A stretch of DNA of 64,000 nt from Streptosporangium canum (GTDB lineage Bacteria > Actinomycetota > Actinomycetes > Streptosporangiales > Streptosporangiaceae): the NCBI RefSeq assembly GCF_900113865.1, contig NZ_FOQY01000006.1, positions 136,041 to 200,040 on the forward strand, in the 5' to 3' direction. Shown one piece after another: positions 1 to 7,699 of this stretch (within the stretch, counting starts at the first letter, position 1; each line of letters starts with the position of its first letter). The notes below the pieces were generated by a model. It did not search any database. It had not been told where the DNA came from and was given only the letters and a program-made list of their open reading frames with translations. The position numbers and the translations under genes were made by a program.

Positions 1-2
1 TC

Positions 3-1973
3 CAAAGGCTCAGCATTTGGGGACTCAGTGCGGACGACCTGGCGCTGCTGCGCGAGCGCGCGGTGGCGGACGGCCACTGGGAGGTCCGCCGCACCGCCGT
101 CCAGAGACTCGGCAGCGGGGGAATCGGCGTGGACGACCTGGCGCTGCTGCGCGAGCGCGCGGTGGCGGACGGCCACCGGGAGGTCCGCCGCGCCGCCCTC
201 CAGCAGATCGCCACGGCGTACCGGGGCGATCCCGAGACTCTCGCGTGGCTCCGCGATCGCGTCCTCCTCGAAGGGGACGAGGACGTCCGGGCGGCTGCCG
301 TCGAAGCGGTGGCCGAGAGCCGGGCCCACGACCCCGCGACGCCGCCCTGGATCAGCGAGATCGCCGTCACGGACGGCCACTGGAAGGTACGCAGGACCGC
401 GGTCGAGATCGTGGGACTGATCAGGCCGGACGAGCCGGCCACGCTGCCCTGGCTGCGGCGGCGCGCCCTGGCCGACCCCGACGAGGACGTCCGCGGCATG
501 GCCGTCGAACGGGTCGCCCTGGGCTGGCCGGACCGGCCCGGCGTCTCCTCGTGGGTGCGCGGTCGCGCGACGGCCGATGACCACGAACAGGTCCGCGCGG
601 CGGGCGTGGAACTCGCCGCGCGGACCTGGCCGGGGGATCCGGCGACCCTCCCCTGGCTGCGGGAGGTGAGTTCACGGGACGAGCACTGGAAGGTACGGCG
701 GGCGGCGGTCGAGGCGATGGCGCGGATCGGGCCGGACTGGCCGGACACCGTACTGTGGCTGCGGGGCCGGGCCGAGGCCGACCGTCACCGGGAGGTGCGC
801 GGCGCGGCCGTCCGGGAGGTGGCCCGGATCGCCGCCGACGACGACGCCACCCTGTCCTGGCTGTACGGCAGGATCTCCGGCGACCCTGACCCCGAGGTCC
901 GCGCCGTCGCCGTGGACGCGGCCGTGCGCCACTGGCGCGACCACGACGGCATGTGCTCCCGGGTGCTCGCCTGGATCGCCGGAGACGACCCGGAGGAGGT
1001 GCGGGCCGCGGCGATCACCGGGCTCGGCTGGGGCTGGCCCGACGGGCCCGGCACGCCGGACCGGCTCCATGAGCACGCGAGAGCCGACCGGCACTGGATG
1101 GGCCGGCGGGCGGCCGTGCGGGCGCTGGCCGAGGGCCGGCCGGACGACGACCGGGCACGTTCCGCCGTGGAGGCGAGCGCGGCCGGGGACCGGCACTGGC
1201 AGGTGCGGCTGGCCGCGCTGACGGCGCTGACAAGCACCTGGCCGGAAGAGCCCGGCACCTTTCTCCTCCTCCGCGGGCGGGTGCGCTCCGACGGGCACTG
1301 GCGGGTGCGCCGGGCGATGCTGGAGACGATCGCCGCCGACCGGGCCGACGACGCGGCCACAGTCCCGCTGCTGCGCGAGCGGGCCGTACGCGACGAGCAC
1401 GCGCAGGTCCGGCTGGCGGCCGTCCGCGCTCTCGCCCGGGGCTGGTGCGACGATGCCGCCACCCTGGATCTCCTGCGCGACCGGGCCACCGCCGACGAGC
1501 ACTGGAGAGTCCGTGAGGGGGCCGTGGAGGAGATCACCAAGGCCGTCGGCGGAACACCGGAGATGATCTCCTGGCTGAGGGAGCGGATCGCGCGCGATCC
1601 CAGCACGGCCGTGGCCCGCGCCGCCGTACAGGGAGCCGGCACGTGGTGGCGGGCGGATCCGGCCGGCACGGCGGCCCGGCTCCGGGAGCGCGCCGCCGGC
1701 GACCCGCGCTGGGCCATCCGGGAGGAAGCGGTGCAGGAGATCGTGAGGATCTCCGCGCCGGCCGACTCCGCAACGCTGTCGTGGCTGCGGGAGCGCGTGA
1801 CCGCCGACGGCGCCTGGCAGGTCCGGGTGACCGCGCTCTGGGCCGTCGGCTTCCTGGCGCACGAGGACCCGCTCACCCTCGCCTGGCTGGAGACCCTCGC
1901 CCGGGACGACCCGCACCGGAAGGTCCGCGAGGAGGCCGCGTCCGCGCTCCGGCATCTGCGGCCCACCCCCTGA
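3..1973 (+). CDS. HEAT-repeat protein, N-terminus outside window
   Basis: The frame is open to the left edge, so the start lies outside. About 656 residues are visible, built almost entirely of 31-33-residue alpha-helical repeats. Their hallmark is an acidic turn followed by HWxVRxAAV, with a WLRxRA helix and a W-P-D-D-P-A-T loop; about 20 units are present. This is the HEAT/Armadillo-like superhelix pattern of protein-binding scaffolds. In actinomycetes such arrays often follow an NTPase or protease domain, which may lie upstream. No catalytic motif, signal peptide or membrane segment is visible. Function unknown beyond probable protein binding. Confidence 0.85.
   Translation, partial: QRLSIWGLSADDLALLRERAVADGHWEVRRTAVQRLGSGGIGVDDLALLRERAVADGHREVRRAALQQIATAYRGDPETLAWLRDRVLLEGDEDVRAAAVEAVAESRAHDPATPPWISEIAVTDGHWKVRRTAVEIVGLIRPDEPATLPWLRRRALADPDEDVRGMAVERVALGWPDRPGVSSWVRGRATADDHEQVRAAGVELAARTWPGDPATLPWLREVSSRDEHWKVRRAAVEAMARIGPDWPDTVLWLRGRAEADRHREVRGAAVREVARIAADDDATLSWLYGRISGDPDPEVRAVAVDAAVRHWRDHDGMCSRVLAWIAGDDPEEVRAAAITGLGWGWPDGPGTPDRLHEHARADRHWMGRRAAVRALAEGRPDDDRARSAVEASAAGDRHWQVRLAALTALTSTWPEEPGTFLLLRGRVRSDGHWRVRRAMLETIAADRADDAATVPLLRERAVRDEHAQVRLAAVRALARGWCDDAATLDLLRDRATADEHWRVREGAVEEITKAVGGTPEMISWLRERIARDPSTAVARAAVQGAGTWWRADPAGTAARLRERAAGDPRWAIREEAVQEIVRISAPADSATLSWLRERVTADGAWQVRVTALWAVGFLAHEDPLTLAWLETLARDDPHRKVREEAASALRHLRPTP
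33..197. repeat. Nearly identical adjacent HEAT units (period 99 bp)
   Basis: Bases 33-98 and 132-197 match at 64 of 66 positions. The period is 99 bp, exactly 33 codons, so the frame is kept. Other units in the gene are much more diverged, so this looks like a recent unit duplication. Confidence 0.9.
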
Positions 1974-2071
1974 GGCCGCCGGAGCCGCGGCACGGACACG
2001 TGCCGATCACGAAAGAGGGGTTCCGGCGGAGTGCGGGAGGAAAACCCGTTGATATCCCTCTCGTCCTCCGT

Positions 2072-2103
2072 TTCACTCGGATACGTCTTCACTCGGATAC
2101 ATC
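2072..2103. repeat. 16-bp tandem repeat upstream of the RNHCP gene
   Basis: TTCACTCGGATACGTC is followed directly by TTCACTCGGATACATC, in the 256-bp gap between the HEAT gene and the RNHCP gene. It may be a binding site or promoter element. Nothing else recognisable is seen in 1974-2229, and no convincing ORF is present there. Confidence 0.6.
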
Positions 2104-2229
2104 GCGACGAGCTTTCGAAAGGGGGGATTTTGATGCCCGCGGGCACCGAAACGGCCTTCGCGCGCCCACGACGTGGCGTGACGGAGGCACCGGTGACCTG
2201 TGCCCATCATCATCCCTGAGGAAGTCTCC

Positions 2230-2595
2230 ATGTCCCGCGTTCCATCCCGCGGCCGCGCCCGCATCCGTTCCTTCCGCTGCCTCCACTGCGGCCTCGATGT
2301 CCCCGCCGACGCGCCGGGCACGGCGCACCGAAACCACTGCCCGACCTGCCTGTGGAGCAGGCACCTGGACGACACCCCGGGTGACAGGGCGGCGGACTGC
2401 GGGTCGTCGATGACCCCGATAGCCGTCCACGTCCGCCACAACGGCGAGTGGGCCCTCGTCCACCACTGCACGGGCTGCGGAGCCCTCGACGCCAACCGCA
2501 TCGCGGGCGACGACAACCCGCTCGCCCTCATGCGGATCGCGGTGGCGCCGCTGGCCCGGCCGCCGTTCCCGCTCGACTGGTTCGCCCGCCTCTGA
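2230..2595 (+). CDS. RNHCP domain zinc-binding protein
   Basis: This 121-aa protein contains the diagnostic RNHCP motif at residues 34-38. Cysteine pairs sit at C17/C20, C37/C40 and C80/C83, with a further C57; the pattern fits zinc ribbons. The conserved PGDRAA, GEWALVHHC and NRIAGDDN blocks of the family are all present. The start at ATG 2230 is chosen for the GAGGAAG Shine-Dalgarno just upstream; an ATG-like start at 2200 lacks one. The molecular role of RNHCP proteins is not established. It is a single gene followed by a strong hairpin. Confidence 0.85.
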   Translation: MSRVPSRGRARIRSFRCLHCGLDVPADAPGTAHRNHCPTCLWSRHLDDTPGDRAADCGSSMTPIAVHVRHNGEWALVHHCTGCGALDANRIAGDDNPLALMRIAVAPLARPPFPLDWFARL

Positions 2596-2637
2596 GCCCG
2601 GCCGGTCCGCCGGTCGCCGACCCCGCACGGCGGGTGC

Positions 2638-2670
2638 GCCGCCGCCGTCGAGATCCTCGACGGCGGCGGC
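2638..2670 (+). terminator. Perfect 15-bp hairpin between RNHCP and dhaK
   Basis: Arms 2638-2652 and 2656-2670 are exact inverted complements around a 3-nt ATC loop. There is no U-tract, as is common for terminators in high-GC actinomycetes. It probably ends the RNHCP transcript. Just downstream, 2656-2739, one frame reads like a decayed C-terminal coding stub, but it is too short to assign. Confidence 0.7.
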
Positions 2671-2742
2671 CGCGGCGCGCTCCGGGAAGAGACCGCCCTG
2701 ATCGCGCTTGCCGCCATCGCCGAGGGGGAAGGGCTCTGAGAT

Positions 2743-3735
2743 GTGAAGAAGCTCATCAACGGCGTCGACTCGGTCGTCCCGGACGCGCTGCGCGGACTCG
2801 CGGCGGCGCACCCCGGGCTGCGGGTGGACGTGGACAACCAGATCGTGTTGCGCGCCTCGGGGGCGCGTCCGGGCAAGGTGGGCCTGGTCTCCGGCGGGGG
2901 TTCCGGGCACGAGCCGCTGCACGCGGGCTTCGTCGGGTACGGCATGCTCGACGCGGCCTGCCCGGGCGAGATCTTCACCTCTCCGGTGCCCGATCAGATG
3001 ATCGCGGCGAGCGAGGCGGTGAACGGCGGCGCGGGAGTGCTGCACATCGTGAAGAACTACACGGGCGACGTCCTGAACTTCGAGATGGCCGCCGAGCTCT
3101 GCGCCGAGGAGGGCGTGGAGGTGGCGAGCGTGCTGGTCGACGACGACGTGGCCGTGCAGGACTCCCTCTACACGGCGGGCCGCCGGGGAACCGGCGCCAC
3201 GCTCTTCGTGGAGAAGATCGCCGGGGCCATGGCCGAGACCGGCGCGCCGCTGGCGGAGGTCACCCGGGTGGCCGAGGCGGTCGACGCCCGCAGCCGGTCC
3301 TTCGGCGTCGCGCTGAGCGCCTGCACCACCCCTGCGGCGGGCAAGCCCACCTTCGACCTGAAGGACACCGAGGTCGAGCTGGGCATCGGCATCCACGGCG
3401 AGCCCGGCCGGGCCCGCTCGGCCATGCGCGGCGCCCGCGAGCTGGTCCACACCGCGATGGACGCCATCGACGAGGACATGCCGGTCTCCGGCGACAACCT
3501 GGTCATGGTGAACGGCATGGGCGGCACGCCGCTGATCGAGCTCTACATCGCCTTCGCCGAGGTGAGCGACTACCTGGCGGGCAAGGGCGCGAGAGCGGCC
3601 CGGAGCCTGGTCGGCAACTACGTCACCAGCCTCGACATGCAGGGCTTCTCGATCACGGTCTGCCGGCTGGACGACGAGCTCACCCGTCTGTGGGACGCCC
3701 CGGTGGAGACCCCCGGCCTGCGCTGGGGCCGCTGA
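2743..3735 (+). CDS. dhaK: Dihydroxyacetone kinase subunit DhaK
   Basis: DhaK is the substrate-binding subunit of PTS-dependent dihydroxyacetone kinase; it holds dihydroxyacetone covalently as a hemiaminal on a histidine. The protein has 330 residues, the normal family length. It carries the GGGSGHEPLH loop at 51-60 and His218 in GIGIHGEPGR, the same number as the catalytic histidine of E. coli DhaK. The start is GTG 2743, with a purine-rich GGGGGAAGGG stretch upstream. It is the first gene of dhaKLM and is followed by dhaL after a single base. The enzyme is cytoplasmic and yields dihydroxyacetone phosphate for glycolysis. Confidence 0.95.
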   Translation: MKKLINGVDSVVPDALRGLAAAHPGLRVDVDNQIVLRASGARPGKVGLVSGGGSGHEPLHAGFVGYGMLDAACPGEIFTSPVPDQMIAASEAVNGGAGVLHIVKNYTGDVLNFEMAAELCAEEGVEVASVLVDDDVAVQDSLYTAGRRGTGATLFVEKIAGAMAETGAPLAEVTRVAEAVDARSRSFGVALSACTTPAAGKPTFDLKDTEVELGIGIHGEPGRARSAMRGARELVHTAMDAIDEDMPVSGDNLVMVNGMGGTPLIELYIAFAEVSDYLAGKGARAARSLVGNYVTSLDMQGFSITVCRLDDELTRLWDAPVETPGLRWGR

Positions 3736-3736
3736 C

Positions 3737-4378
3737 ATGGGCGCCGCCGACCTGGACACCGCTTTCTTCGCCGCGTGGATCGAGGAGGCCGCCCGGACCG
3801 TCGGGGCCGAGAAGGAGTGGCTGACCCGGCTGGACGCCGCGATCGGCGACGCCGACCACGGCGCCAACCTCGACCGGGGCTTCACCGCGATCGCCCAGGC
3901 GCTGGCCGGCACCGAGCCCGACACCCCCGGAGCGCTGCTGGCACTGGTGGGGAGCACGCTGATCCGCAAGGTGGGCGGGGCTTCCGGCCCCCTGTACGGC
4001 ACGGCGTTCCGGGAGGCGGGCAAGTTCCTGGGCGACGCCTCCGAGGTGTCGGTCGCGGACCTCGCCGCCGCCCTGCAGGCCGCCCTGGACGGGGTCCAGA
4101 GGCTGGGATCGGCCGCCGAGGGCGACAAGACCATGGTGGACGCGCTCGCTCCGGCGGTCCGGGCGATGTCTCTGGCCGCGCAGGAGGGCAAGGAGCCAGA
4201 AGAGGCGATCGGCGCGGCCGCGTCGGCGGCCCTCGCCGGAGCGGAGGCCACGATCCCGATGCAGGCGCGCAAGGGACGGGCCAGCTATCTCGGCCCCCGC
4301 AGCGTGGGCCACGAGGATCCCGGGGCCGCGTCGACCGCCCTCATCCTCGCCGCCCTGCGCACGGTGGTGACGCGATGA
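3737..4378 (+). CDS. dhaL: Dihydroxyacetone kinase ADP-binding subunit DhaL
   Basis: DhaL (213 aa) holds a permanently bound ADP that accepts phosphate from DhaM and passes it to dihydroxyacetone on DhaK. The Mg-ADP aspartates are visible as D33, D38 and D40 in LDAAIGDADHGANLDRG. The later glycine-rich GGASGPLYGT and EGDKTMVDAL blocks are also canonical. ATG 3737 follows the dhaK stop by one base, indicating coupled translation. Its presence as a separate subunit, not fused to DhaK, marks the PTS-type rather than the ATP-type enzyme. Confidence 0.95.
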   Translation: MGAADLDTAFFAAWIEEAARTVGAEKEWLTRLDAAIGDADHGANLDRGFTAIAQALAGTEPDTPGALLALVGSTLIRKVGGASGPLYGTAFREAGKFLGDASEVSVADLAAALQAALDGVQRLGSAAEGDKTMVDALAPAVRAMSLAAQEGKEPEEAIGAAASAALAGAEATIPMQARKGRASYLGPRSVGHEDPGAASTALILAALRTVVTR

Positions 4379-4436
4379 CGCTCCCCGCTGACCGGGCACT
4401 CCCCCGCCTCTCCTCGGCGGCGTGCGGACCCCTCCG

Positions 4437-4808
4437 ATGGTAGGCATCGTCCTCATCTCGCACAGCGGCCCGCTGGCCGCCGAGGTCGCCGTCCTGGCCA
4501 CGCAGATCGGCGGCACGGGCGTCCCGCTGGCCGCGGCCGGAGGCACCGACGACGGCGGCGTCGGCACCAGCCCCAGCCTGGTGGAGGCGGCGATCGGGGA
4601 GGTGGACCGGGGCGACGGGGTGATACTGATCCCCGACCTGGGCAGTTCGGTGCTGACCGCCCGCCTGATGGAGGGGCCGGGCGTGGTGATCGCCGACGTG
4701 CCGTTCGTGGAGGGGGCGATCGCGGCCGTCGTCACGGCGGGCACGGGCGCCTCGCTGGAGGCGGTGCTGGCCGCGGCCGAGGAGTCCAGGAACTTCCGCA
4801 AGCTGTGA
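4437..4808 (+). CDS. dhaM: PTS-dependent dihydroxyacetone kinase phosphotransferase DhaM (EIIA only)
   Basis: This 123-aa protein is an EIIA-mannose-type domain. The phospho-accepting His9 lies in MVGIVLISHS. DhaM takes phosphate from HPr and re-phosphorylates the ADP bound by DhaL. Only the EIIA domain is present; the HPr and EI domains fused in E. coli DhaM are absent, so a general EI/HPr encoded elsewhere is needed. ATG 4437 aligns with the usual family start; GTG 4422 would add five residues. The gap to dhaL is 58 bp. Confidence 0.9.
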   Translation: MVGIVLISHSGPLAAEVAVLATQIGGTGVPLAAAGGTDDGGVGTSPSLVEAAIGEVDRGDGVILIPDLGSSVLTARLMEGPGVVIADVPFVEGAIAAVVTAGTGASLEAVLAAAEESRNFRKL

Positions 4809-4870
4809 CCCGTACATCGCGAGGAGGGGCGCCGGCGCCGCGACCGTGAAGACGGCGTCTCTCCGGGTCA

Positions 4871-4897
4871 GACCGCCGCGCGGGGTGCGCCGCGGTC
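4871..4897. terminator. Hairpin between convergent dhaM and acetyltransferase genes
   Basis: Arms GACCGCCGCGC and GCGCCGCGGTC pair at 10 of 11 positions around GGGGT. The position between two convergent genes suggests a shared terminator. There is no U-tract. Confidence 0.5.
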
Positions 4898-4959
4898 GCG
4901 AGGAACGATCGGTCGTCCGCCGCTGCCGGATCCTGCCGGTCGCCGCCCAGGACCGGCTC

Positions 4960-6198
4960 TCAATACGGCAGGTAGTAACTGAGCACGTCGGCGGTGAGCG
5001 GCGGGAAGAGCGCCTGGAACAGCTCCTCCTCCCCGGTGTAGACGTCGGGCCGGATCCGGGTCAGGCCCTCGATCCCGTGCGGGCCGAACAGCAGGGCGGG
5101 CAGGTGGTCGGGGGCCACTCCGGCGCCTCCCACGGCTCCGGGCCCCTGCATCGCGCCGCCGGTGACGACCGCGCCGAGGCCATCGGCGTGGACGGGGATC
5201 CGGTAGTGGGCGCCGAAGGTGGAGATGACGATGTCGCGGCCGGCGCGTTCCGCCCCCGCCGCGGTGAGGCGCTGCCAGAGCAGCGGCCGCAGCCGGTCGA
5301 GCAGCGCCGCGACGTCCGGGATGCGGAGGTAGTACTGCTCCGCCTGCTTACGCGGTCCGTGGTCGAGGAACTCCCGCCAGGCGGCGGCGGTCACGGTTCC
5401 CGCCCGGTGGACGACGCGTACCTGGCCGCCGGGCACCAGCGCGGCGACGCCGCGCAGCAGTTCCCGGGCCGCCGCGTCGTCGAGCGCGGCTGCCTCGGCC
5501 AGGAGCACCTCGTCATCGTCGGGGGGTGTGGTGCGTCCGGCGGCGACGACGGTGTCGCCCCGCTCGACGACCCAGAGGGTGCTCGCCTCGTGCTCCAGCA
5601 GCCATCGCCAGCATGCCGCCGAGTGGGGCATGGCCACGTCGAACCGGTCCTGGGTCATGTCCTGAAGGGCCGCCATCGCGGGGATGTCGGAGGGCCGGGC
5701 GGCGCGGAGCGCGGGTGCCGCCTCGCCGGGCGGCGGGGTGCGCACGGTCGGCGCCGGCGGTATGTCGATGGCGTACTCGTAGCCGAACAGCCGGTAGAAG
5801 TACGGGATTCCGATCATCGCCTGGATGACGTGACCGCGGGCGGCGGAACGGTCGTGGGCCCATTGCATGAGCGCCCGCACGAGTCCGCGTCCTTCGTATT
5901 CGCGGTCGGTGGCGACCAGCTCGACCTGGCCGGCGGGCAGGCGGATGTCGCCGATGCGTACTTCCTCGTCGAGGAGCGTCGCGGTGGAGACGACCCGGTC
6001 TCCGTCGACGACCACAGCGCTGGCGGGCCAGCCGGCCTCGGGATCCGCGACGACCAGCCGATGGTCGAGGGCGTCGGCCTCGTCGCCGCGTTCGGCCAGG
6101 AGCGTGCTGATCTGGTCGAGGTCCGCGGGCTGTGCCTGCCTCAGAACGAGGCCGCCGGCCAGCGGGAGGGGCGCGGAGGGAGAGGGTGCGGCGGTCAC
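4960..6198 (-). CDS. Eis-like GNAT N-acetyltransferase
   Basis: The protein has 412 residues, the length of the Eis (enhanced intracellular survival) family, in which two GNAT folds precede an SCP2-like C-terminal domain. The first GNAT domain shows the acetyl-CoA loop REYEGRGLVRAL near residue 105. A YFYRLFGYEYA segment follows, and the chain ends in LSYYLPY, whose C-terminal carboxylate acts as base in Eis. Family members acetylate amines such as aminoglycosides and lysines; the substrate here is unknown. The start is GTG 6198. It is monocistronic, with no close neighbour in the same orientation. Confidence 0.8.
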   Translation of the reverse strand: MTAAPSPSAPLPLAGGLVLRQAQPADLDQISTLLAERGDEADALDHRLVVADPEAGWPASAVVVDGDRVVSTATLLDEEVRIGDIRLPAGQVELVATDREYEGRGLVRALMQWAHDRSAARGHVIQAMIGIPYFYRLFGYEYAIDIPPAPTVRTPPPGEAAPALRAARPSDIPAMAALQDMTQDRFDVAMPHSAACWRWLLEHEASTLWVVERGDTVVAAGRTTPPDDDEVLLAEAAALDDAAARELLRGVAALVPGGQVRVVHRAGTVTAAAWREFLDHGPRKQAEQYYLRIPDVAALLDRLRPLLWQRLTAAGAERAGRDIVISTFGAHYRIPVHADGLGAVVTGGAMQGPGAVGGAGVAPDHLPALLFGPHGIEGLTRIRPDVYTGEEELFQALFPPLTADVLSYYLPY

Positions 6199-6288
6199 GG
6201 CGGGACTATTCCACCGTCCGGGCCGTCTCGTCCATCGGATTTCCGCGAAGGTGCGGGAAGGGGACGCGTGCGTCCTCTCCCGCGGGGC

Positions 6289-6384
6289 CGCCGGTGACGG
6301 TGGCGAGGCCGGTTCTCACGAGACGGCCCCGCCGTACGCCGGTGACGGTGGCGGAGCCGGTGCTCACGAAACGGCCCCGCCGTA
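6289..6384. repeat. 48-bp tandem repeat, two copies
   Basis: Units 6289-6336 and 6337-6384 each run from CGCCGGTGAC to CCCCGCCGTA and differ at a few positions. A third, truncated unit begins at 6385. The repeat sits directly upstream of the Eis-like gene (read on the minus strand) and ahead of the metallopeptidase stub. Function unknown. Confidence 0.85.
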
Positions 6385-6458
6385 CGCCGGAGCCGTCCAG
6401 GCGCAGGCGGGCATCAGCGAGGCCTGGTGGGCGCTGCCGGCCGGAGACGAGGAGGACG

Positions 6459-6695
6459 GCGGCGAGCCGCTTCTACCTGCAGGCCGACTGCCTGGGCGGG
6501 GTGTCCATGAAGATCCTGGGGTGCTCGGCCAAGAACTGGAAACCCCTCCTCACCGCCGAGACGCCGAAGGAATACGGCAGATTCAACTGGTACGGCAAGC
6601 CCGCCAACCGCCTTCACTGGTTCGAGCAGGGCTACAGGTCACAGGGCTCGGGCGCGTGCAACACCTGGAAGGCTCCCTCCTCGAAGGTCGCCTGA
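6459..6695 (+). pseudogene. C-terminal stub of a YpfJ-like neutral zinc metallopeptidase
   Basis: The last 75 or so codons of an otherwise nonsensical frame encode FYLQADCLGG, the conserved ELQADCxAG element of YpfJ-type (PF04228) metallopeptidases. They also encode the family ending NRLHWFEQGYRSQG followed by ACNTW. The HEXXH zinc site and N-terminal membrane segment are missing; upstream is the 48-bp repeat. The matching order and spacing of the two motifs make a remnant more likely than chance. The stop is TGA 6693-6695. Confidence 0.65.
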
Positions 6696-7564
6696 CCCCT
6701 GCCGGCCCGTCTCGGGGGACGGGCACGAACAGGGCGATCACCGGTCTCCTCCGCCCGCGAACAGGCGGGGCAGAGGCGCTCCGCGGGAGGCGTGAGGGCA
6801 GGGCGGGACTCGAGCCCCAGGGATTACGGGTCCCTCCGGCCGCCACCGCTGGACACACCTTCTACCTGCCTACCTGCACAAAGGTTCCCGTCAGCTCGCG
6901 ATCTCACGGGACTTCAGCACGTATTCGGCATGGAGGAGCTGAGCTCCTCGCCGAGGTGATCATCTCCTCGCTGTGTCGTAGGGCCAGGAATCCCGTAAGC
7001 ACCGGATGTCGTGGATCTGATCCGTCATGGTGACTGACCTGCGGTGAAGGCTTGGCACACGCGTTGAGCTGGGCCTTCACCACTCACTGGGATAACGGCT
7101 GGTCGATGATCGAAAAAATCGATGAGAGGCCATGGCCATCCAGATTGATTGAAGAAACCGAGAGCACTCCAACGGGAATGGCCGCAATCATTTCTGAGAG
7201 ATAAATTCTCTTTCTTGAAATCCGGCGGGCTGGGTCTACTCAACGGAGTGGTTATTGAGTCCCATCAAAGCGATATCGTGCCTGAACGGCTGTTGACCCT
7301 GTCCCGGTCGACAAACTTCAAAGCTCCAGGCTTCGCGGCATCACGGCGAATTTTCATGGAATCGGCGCGTGGGTGGACCTAACGGCTACGGAAGAAAGTC
7401 ATGAGGCGGACAAGGACGTCCGTCTGGGCGAGTGACTCCGGGATCGTTACGCATGGTTCCGGTCTCGGACATCGTCATCCATCTTGCGGCCGCCGGCCAC
7501 TGGGAGACGAGGGTAGCCATTCAGGCCTGAATTTATAAACACAGGAGCACCGCAGGGCATCATG
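6696..7564. other. Gene-free stretch of lower GC content
   Basis: No convincing gene is seen on either strand. The DNA from about 6880 is clearly less GC-rich than its surroundings. A tRNA-like anticodon-arm fragment lies near 6797-6871 (minus strand), without a complete cloverleaf. An inverted repeat GGTGAAGGC / GCCTTCACC occupies 7043-7051 and 7073-7081. Small ORFs at 7149-7382 (+) and 7025-7243 (-) have no Shine-Dalgarno and no recognisable motif. The stretch looks like decayed or acquired DNA. Confidence 0.5.
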
Positions 7565-7667
7565 CGGTGATCACCGGCGAGGCGACTACCGGCCCCAATG
7601 ACGAAGGTGATCTTACCGGTTACGAAAGTGATCTTTACATGCACTTGACATGCTGCCATGATCACCT
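7565..7667 (+). promoter_or_regulatory. Candidate operator/promoter region with repeated TGATC sites
   Basis: The perfect palindrome CGGTGATCACCG lies at 7565-7576. ACGAAGGTGATCTTA (7601) and ACGAAAGTGATCTTTA (7622) form a direct repeat with a 21-bp period, two helical turns. A further TGATCACC lies at 7659. A consensus-like TTGACA is at 7645-7650, although no good -10 follows it. The array sits 33-135 bp upstream of the giant secreted protein and may regulate it. Confidence 0.4.
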
Positions 7668-7699
7668 CGTTCTGTCGTTTTGTGCCTGAAAGGGTGCAT

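Noticed and set aside
2031..2219. 62-codon ORF upstream of the RNHCP gene
   Set aside because: It contains the 16-bp tandem repeat and lacks a convincing start; likely promoter DNA.
2089..4272. 727-codon minus-strand frame opposite the RNHCP gene and dhaKL
   Set aside because: DhaK and DhaL carry full active-site motifs on the plus strand.
7149..7382. 77-codon plus-strand ORF in the low-GC stretch
   Set aside because: TTG start without a Shine-Dalgarno, no motif, no coupling to a gene; chance openness in lower-GC DNA cannot be excluded.
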